Positions 16,785-26,436 of a stretch of DNA of 64,000 nt are shown here, piece after piece (within the stretch, counting starts at the first letter, position 1; each line of letters begins with the position of its first letter). The notes beneath the pieces are model-generated. The model saw only the letters and a program-made list of their open reading frames with translations, ran no database searches and was not told the DNA's origin. The position numbers were made by a program, and so were the translations under genes. This DNA comes from Cytophagales bacterium UBA2561. GTDB taxonomy: Bacteria; Bacteroidota; Bacteroidia; Cytophagales; Thermoflexibacteraceae. The DNA lies in assembly GCA_002340355.1 (NCBI GenBank), contig DDLX01000010.1, positions 41,339 through 105,338 on the forward strand, given 5' to 3'.

Positions 16785-18149
16785 TTAATGGCGAATGATT
16801 TCGTCTGCAAACTCCTGATAGTCAATTCCATCAAATGTACCTGAACTCATCAATAAAACATTTCGATTTGGTTGGGCTTCTGTCAAAATAAATTGACGTA
16901 ATTCGTCTGAATTTGTAAAAATTCGGAGGTTATCCTGAGCAAATGCTTCTCGAATATCGGCTTCCGTAATTGGATCTAAGCGTTTATGCTCTAATGTTTT
17001 AGGGTTAAAATAAACAATTGGAATATCAGCATTATATAAAGCTTCTTCGTAATTTGGCAAAAAATCCTTATTTAAGCTACTGAATGTATGCAATTCTGTA
17101 CAAGCAATTAACTTTCGATTAGGATACTGCATTTTCACGGATTTAACGGTAGCTTTCACTTTCGAAGGAGCATGTGCAAAATCCTTGAAAACCAGTTGAT
17201 TATCTGTCTTAGCGATACACTCCATTCGTTTAGCTGCTCCTTTGTAGGATGTAATGGCTTTGTAGAACATATCATCGGTAATGCCTAATTTTTTACAAAT
17301 TGCCATTGCCCCACTTAAATTCTGCATATTGTGTTCTCCAAAAACCTGCAACGCTACTTCGCCTTGGTTGGTTTTCAGATATGTTGTGCCATTTCGAATC
17401 TTATGTGGATGAGTTCCGTACTTGATTCGCATCACATCCTCATCAGCCACCATTTCGGAAACCGTCATTGCGAGATTATCTTCCTCACAATAAATGATAG
17501 AATGTCCTTTAATGGAAGAATTTGCGAGATTTTCGAATTGCTTTAGATAATCGTCGAAATCAGGATAAACATTAATATGATCCCAAGCAATTCCCGTAAT
17601 TAACACAATATGATGCTGATAATGAAGGAATTTTGGAGTCAAATCCAGAGGCGAAGTAGTATATTCATCTCCTTCAATGATAATCGTAGGGGCTTCTTGA
17701 GAAAGCCGTACTGTAGTTTCAAAGCCGTCTAAATAAGCACCTAATAAATAATCAAATTTTCGATTATAATAATTTAGGATATGCATTACCATTGCTGTGA
17801 CGGTAGTTTTACCATGACTTCCTGTAATAACCACTCGTTGCTTATGCCTCGAATGTTGATAAATATATTCAGGATAGGAATAGACCCGAATCCCTAATTC
17901 TTTGGCTTTCAACAATTCAGGGTTATCTTTTCGGGCGTGCATCCCGAGAATGACCGCATCGGTTTGCGCTGTGATTTTCTCAGGAAACCAACCAATTTCT
18001 GGTGGTAATAGGTCATATTGTTGGAGTTGGCTACGGGCAGGGTCGTAGATTTCGTCATCAGACCCTGTAATTTGATAGCCTTCTTGCTTTAGGGCAATCG
18101 CTAAATTGTGCATGACACTTCCCCCAATGGCAATAAAATGAATAGTCAT
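16785..18149 (-). CDS. mpl: UDP-N-acetylmuramate:L-alanyl-gamma-D-glutamyl-meso-diaminopimelate ligase
   Basis: Murein peptide ligase that rejoins recovered tripeptide to UDP-MurNAc during cell-wall recycling. The 454-residue protein starts HFIAIGGSVMHNLAIALKQEGY with the nucleotide loop, then GSDDEIYDPARSQL. The ATP site is ITGSHGKTTVTAMV (about 109-122), followed by IIEGDEYTTSPLD (about 157-169, typical of Mpl instead of MurC) and ITGIAWDHINVYPDFDDY. The C-terminal domain carries KDFAHAPSKVKAT. Its presence alongside MurB implies a diaminopimelate-type wall. A near-consensus promoter lies 120-150 bases upstream. The hairpin after it separates it from murB. Confidence 0.92.
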   Translation of the reverse strand: MTIHFIAIGGSVMHNLAIALKQEGYQITGSDDEIYDPARSQLQQYDLLPPEIGWFPEKITAQTDAVILGMHARKDNPELLKAKELGIRVYSYPEYIYQHSRHKQRVVITGSHGKTTVTAMVMHILNYYNRKFDYLLGAYLDGFETTVRLSQEAPTIIIEGDEYTTSPLDLTPKFLHYQHHIVLITGIAWDHINVYPDFDDYLKQFENLANSSIKGHSIIYCEEDNLAMTVSEMVADEDVMRIKYGTHPHKIRNGTTYLKTNQGEVALQVFGEHNMQNLSGAMAICKKLGITDDMFYKAITSYKGAAKRMECIAKTDNQLVFKDFAHAPSKVKATVKSVKMQYPNRKLIACTELHTFSSLNKDFLPNYEEALYNADIPIVYFNPKTLEHKRLDPITEADIREAFAQDNLRIFTNSDELRQFILTEAQPNRNVLLMSSGTFDGIDYQEFADEIIRH

Positions 18150-18504
18150 CTGAATCCGTTTTGCGCTCTTCTTGTCGAACTATCTTTATGGAATTAATCA
18201 AAACTAATAGCTTCAACTATCGAAATTTAACTCAGCATTAAATATGATTAATTGTTGCTTTAAAATAAAATTGGTGTCAAAATTACAACTTTTGTAACCC
18301 GTATCAAATTTTAACGTTTGCTAATCTCAATTGCAAACCTGAAATTTATCCTAATAAAGGAATTTTCTTTTGACTTTATTCTTAAAAACGATTTTTTTGT
18401 GATTTTTCAATGTGATTTTATTAGAAAAAAAAGCCAAATGAGTATATTTACGAAGCTTGAAAAGGCGTATACCAATAAAACACTTACTTAACTCTAAAAA
18501 CTTG
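18150..18504. other. Divergent intergenic region upstream of mpl
   Basis: 355 AT-rich bases between divergent genes. The leftward promoter is listed separately. GTATATTTA near 18441-18449 is a weak rightward box for the small gene at 18505. Nothing else is seen. Confidence 0.5.
18278..18308 (-). promoter_or_regulatory. Predicted mpl promoter
   Basis: On the minus strand, TTTG (18308-18305), 19 bases, TAATTTTG (18285-18278): an exact match to TTTG-N19-TAnnTTTG. The predicted start site near 18271 gives a leader of about 120 bases to the mpl ATG at 18149. Confidence 0.6.
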
Positions 18505-18717
18505 ATGATATCACAAATCTTGACCAAATTTGCCGATTATTATGTCGTGCCAGTTTGTTTTGTCTCTGCCCTTTTATTTTTTATCAAGAATGCTGACCCT
18601 TATGCTGACGAAGAAGAAATGGCTGATGCCCTTGATGAACATATTCGCCGAAATTATTATGCGTATGCGACCCTCCAAACCATTTTTTACGTTTGGGTTT
18701 ATTTCTTAGTTTTCTGA
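18505..18717 (+). CDS. Small membrane protein of unknown function (70 aa)
   Basis: An ATG at 18505 gives a 70-residue protein with a hydrophobic segment (VVPVCFVSALLFFI, about 13-26), an acidic middle (DPYADEEEMADALDEHIRR) and a second hydrophobic segment at the C-terminus (ATLQTIFYVWVYFLVF). A TTG 48 bases upstream would add an unconvincing basic tail. A terminator-like hairpin lies 55 bases after the stop, which supports it as a real transcription unit. I do not recognise a family. The two-helix hairpin layout suggests a small inner-membrane accessory protein. Confidence 0.55.
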   Translation: MISQILTKFADYYVVPVCFVSALLFFIKNADPYADEEEMADALDEHIRRNYYAYATLQTIFYVWVYFLVF

Positions 18718-19065
18718 ATTTTTCAATTTTATCCTCCACGTTCTTAAGTTTATATTTATTATTCTGTTTTAGCGATGGCATTTCTATGAAGTTCCATCGT
18801 TTTCTTTTATAGCTTTTTGTTTTAGATAAGTCTGTTATTTTTTTAGATTTAAAAATAATTATTTTCATTTTTATTAAAATGAACTGATTTAGAATGCTGT
18901 CTAAAGTGTGAAATGTTTGCTAGATAGTTTTTTATTAAATCCTTGATTCACATTTATATAAAATACTAAAAGTATGGTGTTCCTTGGTGGAATTTTGTAA
19001 TTTTAAGTAATTGGTGTAAAGATTGAAGTAGAAGATAACATAAACCACAAAAAACAACCTCCAGA
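18718..19065. other. Intergenic region with terminator-like hairpin
   Basis: 348 bases, very AT-rich. A hairpin at 18772-18805 is listed separately. No further gene or RNA is supported. Confidence 0.5.
18772..18805 (+). terminator. Terminator-like hairpin after the small membrane protein
   Basis: cgatgg (18773-18778) and ccatcg (18794-18799) form a 6-7 bp stem with a 15-base loop, followed by a T-rich run (ttttctttt). Confidence 0.55.
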
Positions 19066-20289
19066 ATGGCTTCTAAAAAAACGCAAATTTATATTTTTAT
19101 TGGGGCAATGGTCAATGCTTTATTGATGATTGTTTTAACTTTATTTAGTTTGTCGCAAGCCTACACCCTAGATGATGAAGTCCTCTTAATTAAATTGACT
19201 TCAGGATTTAAAAATCTGATTCTCAAGGCTCATGAAAAGCCTCCTCGTGAAAGATTCCTATTTATTAGCGTAACTTGGGAAAAACAATTCATTGATAAAT
19301 TGGATAAGAACGGATTCCCTATTGGAAATGATGTCATTACTAATCGACAGTCTTTAGGCGAATTATTACATACTCTAAACCGAAACCCTGATAATCACAA
19401 GCTAGCCATATTAGATGTGTTTTTTGTGGATTCATCGGCGAATGATTCTTTACTGAAAGCAGAGTTAGAACGAGTGAAAAATTGTGTCGTTTCGATGCAT
19501 AAAAAAGAGAATGGCTTGGCAGACTCATCTCGTTTTAAAACACCAAATCCAGGACTTTCAGATATGGAAACCAATAATGATATGGTGTTAAAATACCATC
19601 TTGTACAAGGCAATAATTTGAAAACAACTCCGCTACGTATGTATGAAATGATTTATAACACGAAATTGGAAGACCTTGGTTTGTATGATAAATTAGATGG
19701 ACATTACATCTTAAATGCTTTTATTTTGGATTATGCCGTTCGGCGATATGACTTATTAGAAGCTCCTGATGATCAGCGTTATCCTATGATTTACTTATCA
19801 GAGTTTTTGACACTTCCACCTGAGTTACAAGATGAATTTACGAAAGATAAAATTATAATTATTGGTGATTTTGAAGGGGCAGATAAACACGAAACTATTT
19901 ATGGCGATATGCCTGGACCCCTTATTTTATTAAATGCTTTCCTAGCACTAGAAAGTGGAGATAATCGAATTTCACCATTGTTTATTTTGTTATTATTTAT
20001 TTCCTTTTCGATAATTTCAATTAAAGTAATTTGGGTACGAGACCCCATTACCTTGTATCTCGAAAAGCGGTTTGGTGGGCAGAGTTTAGTAATTGAAATG
20101 TTTGCTGATACGATGTTTTATATGTTGTATTTTGCCTCAGTTTCAGTTGTGAGTTACTTTAGTTTTGGGATTCACTTGGCGATTTTGTTTTTAGCAATGT
20201 ATGTGTATGGATTAGAAACGTTAATTGGGTTTGTAGAGAAACGTTTTCGAATCTCTTCTAAAACAAGTGATGAAGAATTGGTAAAATAA
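19066..20289 (+). CDS. Stand-alone CHASE2-like membrane protein
   Basis: A 407-residue protein with one N-terminal membrane segment (about 9-31), a large extracytoplasmic domain (about 32-300) and two or three hydrophobic segments at the end (about 303-320, 340-358, 362-382). The outer domain resembles CHASE2: RFLFISVTWEKQFID early, LAILDVFF in the middle, and the closing block KDKIIIIGDFEGADKHETIYGDMPGPLILLNAFLAL, where CHASE2 domains normally have the IGDxxxxxD..PG..IhAn pattern. CHASE2 usually feeds a kinase, cyclase or phosphatase; here nothing follows the last helices except a short tail. A partner protein probably carries the output. The next gene begins 24 bases later. Confidence 0.72.
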   Translation: MASKKTQIYIFIGAMVNALLMIVLTLFSLSQAYTLDDEVLLIKLTSGFKNLILKAHEKPPRERFLFISVTWEKQFIDKLDKNGFPIGNDVITNRQSLGELLHTLNRNPDNHKLAILDVFFVDSSANDSLLKAELERVKNCVVSMHKKENGLADSSRFKTPNPGLSDMETNNDMVLKYHLVQGNNLKTTPLRMYEMIYNTKLEDLGLYDKLDGHYILNAFILDYAVRRYDLLEAPDDQRYPMIYLSEFLTLPPELQDEFTKDKIIIIGDFEGADKHETIYGDMPGPLILLNAFLALESGDNRISPLFILLLFISFSIISIKVIWVRDPITLYLEKRFGGQSLVIEMFADTMFYMLYFASVSVVSYFSFGIHLAILFLAMYVYGLETLIGFVEKRFRISSKTSDEELVK

Positions 20290-20313
20290 GGTAATGTATA
20301 ATTAAACATTAAT

Positions 20314-20877
20314 ATGAAAAAATTTAACGAAGTATTTAGAATAGAACAAAATAGTTCTCCTGTTTCAGATAGTATTATCCAAGAATACGAAGATAAAGTT
20401 CCTCAATTTTTAATTAATTTATGGAAATCGAACGGATTCGGAAAATATAATAATGGGTTGATAGAATTAATAAATCCGAAGGACTTCGAATCTACCTTAT
20501 GGACTTGGTTAGGACGAGAGGTAGAAAATTATGTACCATTCGCAATCACTGGTTTTGGTGAATTATTCTATTATCGAAAACTGACAGAAATGGACGAAGA
20601 TGTATGTATGATAGATATTCAATATCGAAACGTAGAAACAATTGTTTGGAATCTTGAATCATTCTTTGAGGATTTTCTGACTGACGAAGAGAACAGGAAA
20701 GAATGGTTAAGAGAAACGTTATTTGAAAAAGCAATTACAGAGCAAGGTAATCTTATTGAAAATGAAATATTTACATTTACTCCTATTTTAGCACTAGGTG
20801 GCGGTATGGAAACTAAATACTTAGAAAAAGGAAATGCACAAGTTTATCAAGATGTGGTATTTCAAATGACAATGTAA
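20314..20877 (+). CDS. GAD-like / DUF1851 protein (orphan T6SS-immunity-like)
   Basis: A 187-residue soluble protein. The N-terminal half (VSDSIIQEYEDKVPQFLINLWKSNGFGKYNNGLIELINPKDF) matches the GAD-like fold, and the C-terminal half (FTPILALGGGMETKYLEKGNAQVYQDVVFQ) matches the DUF1851 domain of Tdi1-type immunity proteins, which neutralise type VI secretion effectors. No effector, VgrG or Hcp gene is in the window, so it is an orphan, perhaps protecting against neighbours or with a housekeeping role. It follows the CHASE2 gene by 24 bases and may be in its operon. The family call is from recalled motifs. Confidence 0.68.
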   Translation: MKKFNEVFRIEQNSSPVSDSIIQEYEDKVPQFLINLWKSNGFGKYNNGLIELINPKDFESTLWTWLGREVENYVPFAITGFGELFYYRKLTEMDEDVCMIDIQYRNVETIVWNLESFFEDFLTDEENRKEWLRETLFEKAITEQGNLIENEIFTFTPILALGGGMETKYLEKGNAQVYQDVVFQMTM

Positions 20878-20936
20878 AAAGTAGTAAGGCATAATTGTTA
20901 TTTACATGACTTTACAATAGTTCGTGAGCTTTGCCT

Positions 20937-20969
20937 AACCCTCCAAGAGCTTTAAACTTTTGGAGGGTT
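20937..20969 (+). terminator. Terminator of the DUF1851 gene
   Basis: aaccctcca (20937-20945) pairs with tggagggtt (20961-20969), 60 bases after the stop codon at 20877. Confidence 0.8.
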
Positions 20970-21010
20970 AAAAATTGATTTTCAATAAATTAATGCTTGT
21001 TTCCATAGTA

Positions 21011-21028
21011 TAGGATTTGCAAATCCTA
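21011..21028. repeat. Perfect 18-bp palindrome
   Basis: taggatttg-caaatccta, with no spacer, inside a gene-free stretch between two terminators. It could be a protein-binding site or a fragment of an intergenic repeat. Confidence 0.5.
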
Positions 21029-21208
21029 CGTTATAAAAGTTATTGATTATCAATAATTTTTGTATTTAGAAAATTATGTTAATAAAAAACTTACAAACTA
21101 TTGACCTTAATAAGTTCTAATCCATATTGATGGTTTACTTTTTCTAATTTATCTCAATAAGTAAAATATAAATTTTTTACTATAGAGTAATAGCTGAAAA
21201 ACAAAAAA

Positions 21209-21237
21209 TCCTACTAAATTTTAAAAACTTAGTAGGA
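21209..21237 (-). terminator. Terminator of the RND efflux operon
   Basis: tcctactaa (21209-21217) pairs with ttagtagga (21229-21237), 28 bases beyond the stop of the minus-strand RND gene. Confidence 0.82.
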
Positions 21238-21264
21238 CTCTATTGGATTAAAAATCAATGCAAC

Positions 21265-24200
21265 TTAAATCTTATCTTCTTGATTTTCTTTTTGAATACG
21301 ATGAATTTCCCGCATAGTAGGCTCTACTTCTTCACGAGTGGGAAAAGAAAGAGACGTACCTTGCCAGAGAGCTTTGGGCGCACGGAAAATCCACGTTTTG
21401 ACTCGGCGAATATCATTAACACACGTGATAATAACAGGGAAAATTAATAAATTAAAAAATGTACCTAATGCCACACCATAGGCTACCGAAATCGCCATTG
21501 GAACAAGAAACTGTGCTTGAAAACTTTTTTCCAAAATCAAGGGATATAATCCTGAAGCGGTTGTTAAGGAAGTTAAAATAATGGCTCGAAAACGGGCTAC
21601 ACCTGCATTATGTGCAGCTTCCATAACTGTCATTCCATTGCGTAGATTCTGATTGTATTTATCTAATAAGACTACTGTATCATTGATAATCACCCCTGAT
21701 AAAGCCAACATCCCCCAAACACTTAATAAAGAAACTGATTTTCCTTCAATACCATGTCCTAAAATGGCACAGCCCAATCCAATTGGCACCATCGTCAGAA
21801 AAATAATCATAGCTTGTGAGAATGAACGGAATGCTAGAGATAATAATACAAACATGGTTACCAACATGATAGGCAAAATTTGCTGGAATGACTTTTGTGC
21901 TTTTTCACTACGACGTTGTTGTCCTCCATACGAGACCGAAATACTGGGATAATCTGACTGAATTTGAGGTAAAATTTTCGTCTGTATTTCTTCCATAATA
22001 GGAGCTGTAGGTTCGTCAGGATCTTTGACTTCTGCCGAAACTTCGATTTCTTTAAAACCATTATAGTGCTTAATATCAACTACACCTCGAATAGTTTCGT
22101 ATGTAACTAACTCTAATAGTGGATATTCTCCTGTTGGCGTCTTGACTTTCATATTTTCGAGCTGTCCAATGCTCAGACGGTTTTCTTCAGGATAGCGCAC
22201 CCAAACCCGTACTTCATCTGTGCCTTTTTGGAGGCGTTGTACTTCTTCTCCAAAGAATCCCTGTCGAATTTGTTTGGTGATTTCGCTATGAGTTAGTCCC
22301 AAGAAATACGCTTTCGGTTTTAGCTCAATTTCCATTTCACGCCGCCCTAGTGTTTGATTATCGTCAATATCTTTAAGGACAGGAAGTTCACTAAGTGCTT
22401 TTTTGAGTGCAACACGAGCGGCTTCAAGTTCAGCAGGATTTTTACTTAATAACTTGACAGATACAGGTTTACCAAATCGACCTTCTCTTCCTACGGAAAG
22501 TTTTTGAGCTTCAGGGATGTGTCCAATTTTATCCCGAACACGGTTAGCAATTTCAAAAGAAGAAACACCTCTTCCTTCCATATCTAACATCAAAATACCC
22601 AACTGTCCTGCGTGTCGTCCTTGTTCACCTTCGGTATATCCAATATCTCGGAAAATAAAAGAAATAAAATTTCGTCCTGTGTCTAATTCTGAAAATCCAA
22701 GTTTATATTTGAGTAAATCTATACCTTCTAAAGACTCTGGTGTATTAAATTCTTTCTTTAATTCTTGATTGACTTCCCAAACTTTCTTTTCGAAATCTAA
22801 TAAATACTTTTCTACCTTATCTTCACGAGTTCCTGCCGTAAACGCAATATTGACATCAAAACTATCAAAAGGAATGGCAGGAAAAAAGGTTGATTTGATA
22901 AAACCACCTGCTAATAAACCCTGAATTAAAATCAAAAAAGCAATCGGAACTGTCCAATAAATTCCTCTATATTTTAGAAAATGAGTCAATAGACGAGAAT
23001 AAACCCCAAATCGGATTTTATCAATAATTTCGTTTAATTTTTCACGAGTACTTTTGGTTTCTTCAATTTCAAAAGCTCCGTCTTCTTCTCCATTATTTTT
23101 ACGAGGTTTTCGGCGAGATAAAACATGATGACTTCCTAAATGAGAAGGTAAAACAAAAAAGGCATCAATTAAAGAAATAGCTAAACAAAGCATGACAACA
23201 ATACCCATTTCTTCCAAAAATTCGAAGCCTTCGATAACCAATAAAGGCATAAATGCAACAATCGTACTTAAGACCGAAGTGAATACAGCAGGCATGACTT
23301 CCATTGTGCCATCTACTGCTGCATCCATTGGTTTTTTGCCTCGTTCAAAGTGGGTATAAATATTTTCAGCGATTACAATTCCATCATCTACTAAAATTCC
23401 AACTACCAAAATCATTCCAAAAAGAGAGATCATGTTAATCGTAATTCCTATTAATGAACCTATGGCAAACATTCCAAAAAATGAGAAGGGAATTCCAAAG
23501 GCAACCCAAGCTGAAAGTCGTAAACTTAGAAATAAACCCAAACAGAATAAAACTAATATCAAACCGACTGCCCCGTTGGACTGAAGCATTGCTAACCTTT
23601 GTTTCAATAAATTTAGAAAATCGAAGGTAATCTCTAGTTTTACTTCTTCATTTTGCTCATTAAATTTTTCAACGTATTGGGTACAGAAGTTAGAAATTTC
23701 TTCAATATCTTCCTCAGGCAATTTCATGACTCGGAAATAAACCGAACGTTTACCATTCATATATGATTCGTTTGGTGTGTCCGAAAATTGTTCTGTAACC
23801 TTAGCAATATCTTTGATTTTCAATGTACTACCATCATTATTAGAACGTAAAATAATATTTCCGATACGTTCAGCCTCTTTAGTCTTGGCACGGGAGCGAA
23901 TCAAAATTTCTTCTTCTGTAGAAAGAATTGATCCTGCCGAAATATCCCGATTATTCAGTCGAATTGCTGTTGCTACTTGGTCAAAAGTCAGATTATAACG
24001 TAATAATTCGTCTTCCTTTATCTCTACTGAAATCTCAACTGTTGGATAGCCATAAATACTTACTTTGGAAGCATCACCTGCTAATAAGTCATCTTCTATT
24101 TTTTCGGCATATTCTTTCATCTTGAACAAGCTAACTTCCTCATTGGCTGTCATTCCAATCCAAAGCACCATACTACGCGGCTTATTTTTATAAATAACTG

Positions 24201-24579
24201 GACGTTCGGCATTTACAGGAAAAGAGCTAATTCTATCAACGGCATTTTTAACTTCGGTAGCCACTTCTTCTAGGTCATAATTTTTGAAGACTTCGACTTG
24301 AATATTGGCAACATTTTCACCAGAAGTAGAAGTAATTTCATCCACACCTTCGAGTCCTTTAAGAGCTTCTTCGATTTTGATGGTGACACCTTCTTCCATC
24401 TCTTCAGGTGAAGCCCCTGGCATCACAACTGAGACCGATACCGAACTGGGTTCTCGTTCTGGGAAAAAGGATTTTTTAAGTGTAATAAAATAGGCTACCA
24501 GCCCGAAAATGATGACCGTAACAATGATGGCATTTGCCCAAATCGGATATTTAACAAAGTGTTCTACAATTTTTTTCAT
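21265..24579 (-). CDS. RND-family efflux transporter permease
   Basis: A 1104-residue proton-driven inner-membrane pump of the AcrB type. N-terminal membrane segment (about 11-32) followed by FFPEREPSSVSVSVVMPGASPEEMEE, the usual pore-domain start. The central membrane block (about 330-480) holds VVGILVDDGIVIAENI, whose paired aspartates relay protons. The second periplasmic loop (about 560-880) and the last membrane block (about 890-1050, with SGVIINDTVVLLDKYNQ) complete the duplication. The cytoplasmic loop after helix 6 is extended and charged (RRKPRKNNGEEDG). Its adaptor is the gene upstream; no TolC-like channel is encoded nearby, so it must use one from elsewhere. The substrate is unknown. 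Confidence 0.93.
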   Translation of the reverse strand: MKKIVEHFVKYPIWANAIIVTVIIFGLVAYFITLKKSFFPEREPSSVSVSVVMPGASPEEMEEGVTIKIEEALKGLEGVDEITSTSGENVANIQVEVFKNYDLEEVATEVKNAVDRISSFPVNAERPVIYKNKPRSMVLWIGMTANEEVSLFKMKEYAEKIEDDLLAGDASKVSIYGYPTVEISVEIKEDELLRYNLTFDQVATAIRLNNRDISAGSILSTEEEILIRSRAKTKEAERIGNIILRSNNDGSTLKIKDIAKVTEQFSDTPNESYMNGKRSVYFRVMKLPEEDIEEISNFCTQYVEKFNEQNEEVKLEITFDFLNLLKQRLAMLQSNGAVGLILVLFCLGLFLSLRLSAWVAFGIPFSFFGMFAIGSLIGITINMISLFGMILVVGILVDDGIVIAENIYTHFERGKKPMDAAVDGTMEVMPAVFTSVLSTIVAFMPLLVIEGFEFLEEMGIVVMLCLAISLIDAFFVLPSHLGSHHVLSRRKPRKNNGEEDGAFEIEETKSTREKLNEIIDKIRFGVYSRLLTHFLKYRGIYWTVPIAFLILIQGLLAGGFIKSTFFPAIPFDSFDVNIAFTAGTREDKVEKYLLDFEKKVWEVNQELKKEFNTPESLEGIDLLKYKLGFSELDTGRNFISFIFRDIGYTEGEQGRHAGQLGILMLDMEGRGVSSFEIANRVRDKIGHIPEAQKLSVGREGRFGKPVSVKLLSKNPAELEAARVALKKALSELPVLKDIDDNQTLGRREMEIELKPKAYFLGLTHSEITKQIRQGFFGEEVQRLQKGTDEVRVWVRYPEENRLSIGQLENMKVKTPTGEYPLLELVTYETIRGVVDIKHYNGFKEIEVSAEVKDPDEPTAPIMEEIQTKILPQIQSDYPSISVSYGGQQRRSEKAQKSFQQILPIMLVTMFVLLSLAFRSFSQAMIIFLTMVPIGLGCAILGHGIEGKSVSLLSVWGMLALSGVIINDTVVLLDKYNQNLRNGMTVMEAAHNAGVARFRAIILTSLTTASGLYPLILEKSFQAQFLVPMAISVAYGVALGTFFNLLIFPVIITCVNDIRRVKTWIFRAPKALWQGTSLSFPTREEVEPTMREIHRIQKENQEDKI

Positions 24580-24597
24580 GCCGTTCTTTTAGTATGG

Positions 24598-24751
24598 AGT
24601 AGTGAGTAATGAGATATTCCATAGCATTAGGGTTATAAACCTGACACTATAAAATTGATAATCAGTAAATTTTAGTTTGGTTTTATTTTTTTTAATATTT
24701 CAGTAGTATTGATAGAGGAGTTTCAATATGTAGCATTCACTACTCACTACT
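24598..24751. repeat. 154-bp segment bounded by 15-bp inverted repeats
   Basis: agtagtgagtaatga (24598-24612) is the inverse complement of tcactactcactact (24737-24751) with one mismatch. It fills nearly the whole gap between the adaptor and pump genes, and the right arm forms the last codons of the adaptor. No target duplication is evident, so a small MITE-like insertion is only one possibility. Confidence 0.5.
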
Positions 24752-25951
24752 TTTTTGCAAGCTGTCTTTTTTTGCTTGTTCTTTTGCCTTTTGTTTGGCA
24801 ATACGTTCGGCTTCAGCGGCAGTACTCAGGGGAGCAACTTTTGTATCAGATTTGATACCCGCCAGAGGCTCAGTAACAATTTCAGTATTAGGTGTTAATC
24901 CTGAAAAAATAACAGTTTCTTCATCTGATTTATGAATTTGAATTCGTTTTTTGGTTAATAGACTATCTTTCAAAACGTAGAGTTTTGTTCTATCGACTAA
25001 GGCACTGCGAGAAATTTCCATACCTTCAGGAATCGTTGTTCCATTAATTTCGACTTCTAAGTATAGTCCATCATAAATCTTATATTGATTGGGTGAAATA
25101 TTGATGAAAACATCTAAGGCTTGTGTTTGCGGATTAACCAAATCACCAATACGAATGACGCTGCCTTGCCATGTCTGTTGCCCATTTTCTGATTGAACTT
25201 TGACTGATTTTCCAATATTAACCCATTGAATATTAGAGGTTTCGATAGGAACTTTGAGTTCTAATTTATCCGTTCGGATAATTTTAGCAATACGTCCACC
25301 TGGATTCGCATAAGATCCCATTTCTAAAAATACTTCAGCAATTGTTCCTGAAAATGGCGCACGATAAACATATTTTTTGAGGCGTTCTTCAATGCTTTGA
25401 ATGTTGTAATAATTCGTAAAAATATTTTTGGTAGCTAGATATGTTTTTTCCTTACTATTCTTAACTTTGGGAAGCTCAGGCAAAGGTTTTTGGACATCAA
25501 TTGCTTCAAAATAACTTTGCCAAGCAGCATAGCTTTCAGAGAAATCAATTTTGAAATCGGCTAAAATTGTAGCAATATCTCGCATAAAACTACTTTTTTG
25601 AGCTTGTAAACTTAATTTAGCTTCCTTATCGTCAACTCGGAATAAAACGGCTCCTGCGCTAAATTTTTCTCCAGCCTTGAGCCTTATATTTCCAGCTAAC
25701 ATTCTCCCTGATACTTCAGACATTACATCTAAAGGTTGTGCTGAACCTACACGTCCATAAGCCTTAACTTTGGTATTAATCGTCTGATAAGCCACCTTTT
25801 CAGTCTGGACATATTTTACTGTGATTTCTGCTTTTTGTTTTTTGGGTGATTTTTTCTGTTCCTGTAAAAAAATATTTGCACCTATTGCAATTCCTATGAT
25901 GATTATTGAAGCAATCACAATGACAATTGTTTTACCTTGATTTTTATCCAT
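24740..25951 (-). CDS. RND efflux periplasmic adaptor subunit (HlyD/MFP family)
   Basis: A 403-residue membrane-fusion protein that bridges the RND pump and an outer-membrane channel. N-terminal anchor (about 8-29), then the lipoyl half-motif region VKAYGRVGSAQPLDVMSEVSGR (about 60-82), the helical hairpin (about 115-190), the second lipoyl half RAPFSGTIAEVFLEMGSYANPGG (about 195-218) and a beta-barrel to about 330. The C-terminal tail is lysine-rich (KQKAKEQAKKDSLQK). It is first in the operon; the pump follows after a 160-base gap that contains an inverted repeat. Its final three codons lie in that repeat arm, which may have replaced the original C-terminus. Confidence 0.9.
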   Translation of the reverse strand: MDKNQGKTIVIVIASIIIIGIAIGANIFLQEQKKSPKKQKAEITVKYVQTEKVAYQTINTKVKAYGRVGSAQPLDVMSEVSGRMLAGNIRLKAGEKFSAGAVLFRVDDKEAKLSLQAQKSSFMRDIATILADFKIDFSESYAAWQSYFEAIDVQKPLPELPKVKNSKEKTYLATKNIFTNYYNIQSIEERLKKYVYRAPFSGTIAEVFLEMGSYANPGGRIAKIIRTDKLELKVPIETSNIQWVNIGKSVKVQSENGQQTWQGSVIRIGDLVNPQTQALDVFINISPNQYKIYDGLYLEVEINGTTIPEGMEISRSALVDRTKLYVLKDSLLTKKRIQIHKSDEETVIFSGLTPNTEIVTEPLAGIKSDTKVAPLSTAAEAERIAKQKAKEQAKKDSLQKSSE

Positions 25952-26436
25952 TTTCTCAATAATTAAGGCTAAGATTTGCTAAGAGTTATGACAACTCAAG
26001 TAATGATTTGAGTGTTTGATGTTTTTCTATCGAATTCTTTTCTCAAAAAAAGATAACCTATTTTGATATCGGTCAATTTTTTCAAAAATCATAATAGTGT
26101 TACCATATTGTTTTGATAAAAAGCTCATGAAAGTGGAAGCTTTTTTCAGAAGAATATTGATATAAAAATTCTGGAAAGAAATATTTTTTGAAAGTTATTT
26201 TCCTACTTAAATTAAGATAAAACAAAGAAACATTTTCTGTTAAAAAAAAACAATAAAGTCGAAATAGAATCACAAGAATAGGCTAAATGAGAAATGAAAA
26301 AGCGGATTTTAGTCAAAGACTGAAATCATTTTATTCATTCGTTATTTTTAACAAATTAGAATTTAACCATTGTAAGAAAAACCCGTATAATCCCATAAGT
26401 CGAATTGATTGAATGTTTAAATTACAAAAAACACCC
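25952..26436. other. 485-base divergent intergenic region
   Basis: AT-rich, between the efflux operon and pspC. A small palindrome actcaa...ttgagt (25994-26013) lies 43 bases upstream of the adaptor start and could be an operator. No clear promoter pair, gene or RNA is seen elsewhere. Confidence 0.5.

Larger units (their letters stand above)
20878..21264. other. Convergent intergenic region with two terminators and a palindrome
   Basis: 387 bases between converging genes, holding a terminator for each side (20937-20969 and 21209-21237) and a perfect 18-bp palindrome at 21011-21028. No gene is seen. Confidence 0.65.

Noticed and set aside
18584..18868. Minus-strand lysine-rich open frame
   Set aside because: Composition follows from AT-rich sequence; it overlaps the small membrane protein and its terminator.
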